NCBI GenBank assembly: GCA_021154065.1
Contig: JAJKJG010000072.1
Span: 1-18,593, forward strand
Reading direction: 5' to 3'
Length of the DNA stretch: 18,593 nucleotides
DNA from: Methylobacterium sp.
Lineage (GTDB): Bacteria; Pseudomonadota; Alphaproteobacteria; Rhizobiales; Beijerinckiaceae
The notes beneath the pieces were generated by a model that saw nothing but the letters and a program-made list of their open reading frames with translations, did not search any database and was not told the origin of the DNA. The position numbers and the translations under genes were made by a program. This document shows positions 16,995-18,593 of this stretch, piece by piece; within the stretch, counting starts at the first letter, position 1, and the number at the start of each line of letters is the position of its first letter.

Positions 16995-17046
16995 ATGGAC
17001 ATAGGCTGCCGGCAACGGCGCGGTGCGCCTCTCGGGAGACTGCGTC

Positions 17047-18593
17047 ATGACCGGCAAGCCCGCTTTCCTTCCCGCCCGCTGGACCGCCGCGGCGGCGATC
17101 GCCGCCGGAGCCTTCGTCGCGACCCCGGCGGTGCAGGCGCAGGAGAAGGTGCTGCGGGCCGTGATGCACGCCGACGTGCGCACGCTCGACCCGTTCTGGA
17201 CGACGCAGACCATCGCCGGCATCCACGGCATGATCGTCTACGACACCCTGTTCGGCAACGACGAGGACGGGCGCGCCCACCCGCAGATGGTCGGCAAATA
17301 CACGGTCAGCGAGGATCGCAAGACCTACGACTTCACGCTGCGTGACGGTCTCAAGTTCCACGACGGCAGCCCGGTCGCGACGAAGGACGTGGTCGCCTCG
17401 CTGCGGCGCTGGGCGGCGCGCGACCCCGTCGGGCAGCGCCTGTTCTCCTTCACCGACAAGCTCGAGGCGATCGACGACAAGAGCTTCCGCCTAGTGCTGA
17501 AGGAGCCGTACTCGATGGTGCTCGAGTCGCTCGGCAAGTCCGGCACCTCGGTGCCGATCATCATGCGCGAGAAGGAGGCGCTGACCGACCCGAACACGCA
17601 GATCACAGAGGTCGTGGGCTCGGGCCCGTTCAAGTTCGCCAAGGAGCAATGGGTGCCGGGCAGCAAGACGGTGTATCTGAAGAACGCCGATTACGTGCCG
17701 CGCCCGGGCAACGAGCCGCCGTCCTCCTTTGCCGGCTCGAAGGTGCCGAAGGTCGACCGCCTCGAGCTCGTCTGGATTGCCGATCCGCAGACGGCGATGT
17801 CGGCGCTCGTCAACGGCGAGATCGACTTCTACGAGGCGCCGAGCATCGACTTCCTGCCGATCCTGGCGAAGGCCCGCGGCGTCAAGCTGATGAAGACCGG
17901 CAAGATCGACTCGACCTTCGGGCTCATCCGCCTGAACCATCTCCACCCACCGTTCGACAACGTGAAGGCGCGCCAGGCGATGTACTACCTGGTGAACCAG
18001 GAGGACTTCCTGCGCGCCATCGTCGGCGATTCCGAGTACTACACGGTCTGCCACGCGCTCATCGTCTGCGGCTCGGCGCTCGGTAACGATGCCGGCAGCG
18101 AGATGATGAAGGAATACAACCCGAAGAAGGCGCTGCAGCTGTTCAAGGAGGCCGGCTACAAGGGCGAGCCGATCACCGTTCTGCAGGCGACCGACCACGT
18201 CACCATCACGCCGGCGACGCAGGTGCTGGTGCAGGCGATGCGCGAGGCCGGGCTCAACGTCGACGCGCAGGCGATGGACTGGGGCTCGGTCGTCTCGCGC
18301 CGGGCGAAGAAAGAGCCGCCGGCGCAGGGCGGCTGGAACATCTTCGTCACCACCTCGGGCACGGTCGGGGGCTCGAATCCGATCCTGCACACCTGGATCG
18401 GCGCGGCCTGCGACAAGGGTCTGTTCGGCTGGCCCTGCGACGCCGAGGTCGAGAAGCTGCGCAGCGCCTACGGCTTCGCCCATACGGACGAAGAGAAGAT
18501 GAAGGTCGCCCGCGACCTGCAGAAGCGCGCGATCGAGCAGGTGGTCTACGTCCCCTTCGGGCAGTGGACGCAGCCGATCGCCTATCGGGCCGA
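17047..18593 (+). CDS. ABC transporter solute-binding protein, family 5 (peptide/nickel type), 3' end missing
   Basis: Periplasmic binding protein of a DppA/OppA-like ABC importer. The frame is open from ATG 17047 to the right edge (515 complete codons); full proteins are usually 520-550 residues, so little is missing. A Sec signal peptide (RWTAAAAIAAGAFVATPA) with likely cleavage after VQA at residue 31 precedes the mature start QEKVLRAVMHADVRTLDP. Family features are IVYDTLFGND, the SBP_bac_5 signature-like YDFTLRDGLKFHDGSPV, VGSGPFKF, and VDRLELVWIADPQTAMSALV followed by GEIDFYE. Cysteine pairs in CHALIVCGS and CDKGLFGWPC may form disulfides. GGGAGA lies just ahead of the start. Its gene is divergent from the M81 peptidase; the permease and ATPase genes would be expected to the right. 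The ligand is most likely a peptide or peptide-like compound, though this is unproven. Confidence 0.93.
   Translation, partial: MTGKPAFLPARWTAAAAIAAGAFVATPAVQAQEKVLRAVMHADVRTLDPFWTTQTIAGIHGMIVYDTLFGNDEDGRAHPQMVGKYTVSEDRKTYDFTLRDGLKFHDGSPVATKDVVASLRRWAARDPVGQRLFSFTDKLEAIDDKSFRLVLKEPYSMVLESLGKSGTSVPIIMREKEALTDPNTQITEVVGSGPFKFAKEQWVPGSKTVYLKNADYVPRPGNEPPSSFAGSKVPKVDRLELVWIADPQTAMSALVNGEIDFYEAPSIDFLPILAKARGVKLMKTGKIDSTFGLIRLNHLHPPFDNVKARQAMYYLVNQEDFLRAIVGDSEYYTVCHALIVCGSALGNDAGSEMMKEYNPKKALQLFKEAGYKGEPITVLQATDHVTITPATQVLVQAMREAGLNVDAQAMDWGSVVSRRAKKEPPAQGGWNIFVTTSGTVGGSNPILHTWIGAACDKGLFGWPCDAEVEKLRSAYGFAHTDEEKMKVARDLQKRAIEQVVYVPFGQWTQPIAYRA

Noticed and set aside
15535..17004. 489-codon plus-strand open frame across the M81 peptidase
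   Set aside because: It is antisense to the conserved M81 gene and has low-complexity composition.
17491..18483. 330-codon minus-strand open frame inside the binding-protein gene
   Set aside because: The plus strand encodes a continuous family-5 binding protein from 17047 to the edge, so this is its shadow.

Overview
The window is G+C-rich (by eye roughly two thirds or more G+C) and almost fully coding. Gene content points to an alphaproteobacterium, most likely of the Hyphomicrobiales (Bradyrhizobium/Methylobacterium/Xanthobacteraceae-like): a groESL operon behind a CIRCE operator, a DUF6894-type small protein, an IorAB-like molybdenum hydroxylase, an M81 (MlrC-like) peptidase beside a peptide-transporter binding protein, and small secreted proteins of kinds common in that order. 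This placement is inference from family resemblance; no rRNA or other marker gene is present.

Layout, left to right. (1) 1-1829: the 3' part of a leuC-like gene and a complete leuD-like gene, overlapping by one base. (2) 1869-3338: a small DUF6894-like gene on the minus strand, divergent from an AraC-family regulator; this stretch looks less G+C-rich than its surroundings. (3) 3375-4739 (minus): a type II NADH dehydrogenase, convergent with the regulator. (4) 4835-7266: a ThDP-dependent acetolactate-synthase-like enzyme, then a two-lobed protein resembling DUF4286 with its own candidate promoter. (5) 7457-7864: a small secreted protein. (6) 7970-10716: a two-gene [2Fe-2S]/molybdopterin oxidoreductase, with a Tat signal on the large subunit only. 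(7) 10892-12130: a secreted beta-lactamase-fold serine hydrolase. (8) 12271-14403: CIRCE operator, groES, groEL and a clear intrinsic terminator. (9) 14467-14790 (minus): a small secreted Pro/Gly/Arg-rich protein whose C-terminal repeat seems to be cut by an in-frame TGA, and 14913-15320 (plus), a membrane-anchored coiled-coil protein. (10) 15361-16896 (minus): an M81 peptidase, divergent from 17047-18593 (plus), an ABC-transporter solute-binding protein that runs off the right edge.

How the genes work together. Clear functional units are leuCD (heterodimeric hydro-lyase), the iorAB-like pair (periplasmic aldehyde or N-heterocycle oxidation), groESL (chaperonin under HrcA/CIRCE control) and the divergent M81 peptidase/peptide-binding protein pair (a plausible uptake-and-cleavage module). 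The other genes look like single transcription units. I found no CRISPR array, tRNA, rRNA, integrase, transposase or phage gene. No gene-free stretch exceeds about 215 bases. I do not see a convincing undescribed system; the observations most worth checking are the interrupted repeat at 14425-14469, the divergent leuCD paralogue, and the M81/binding-protein pair.
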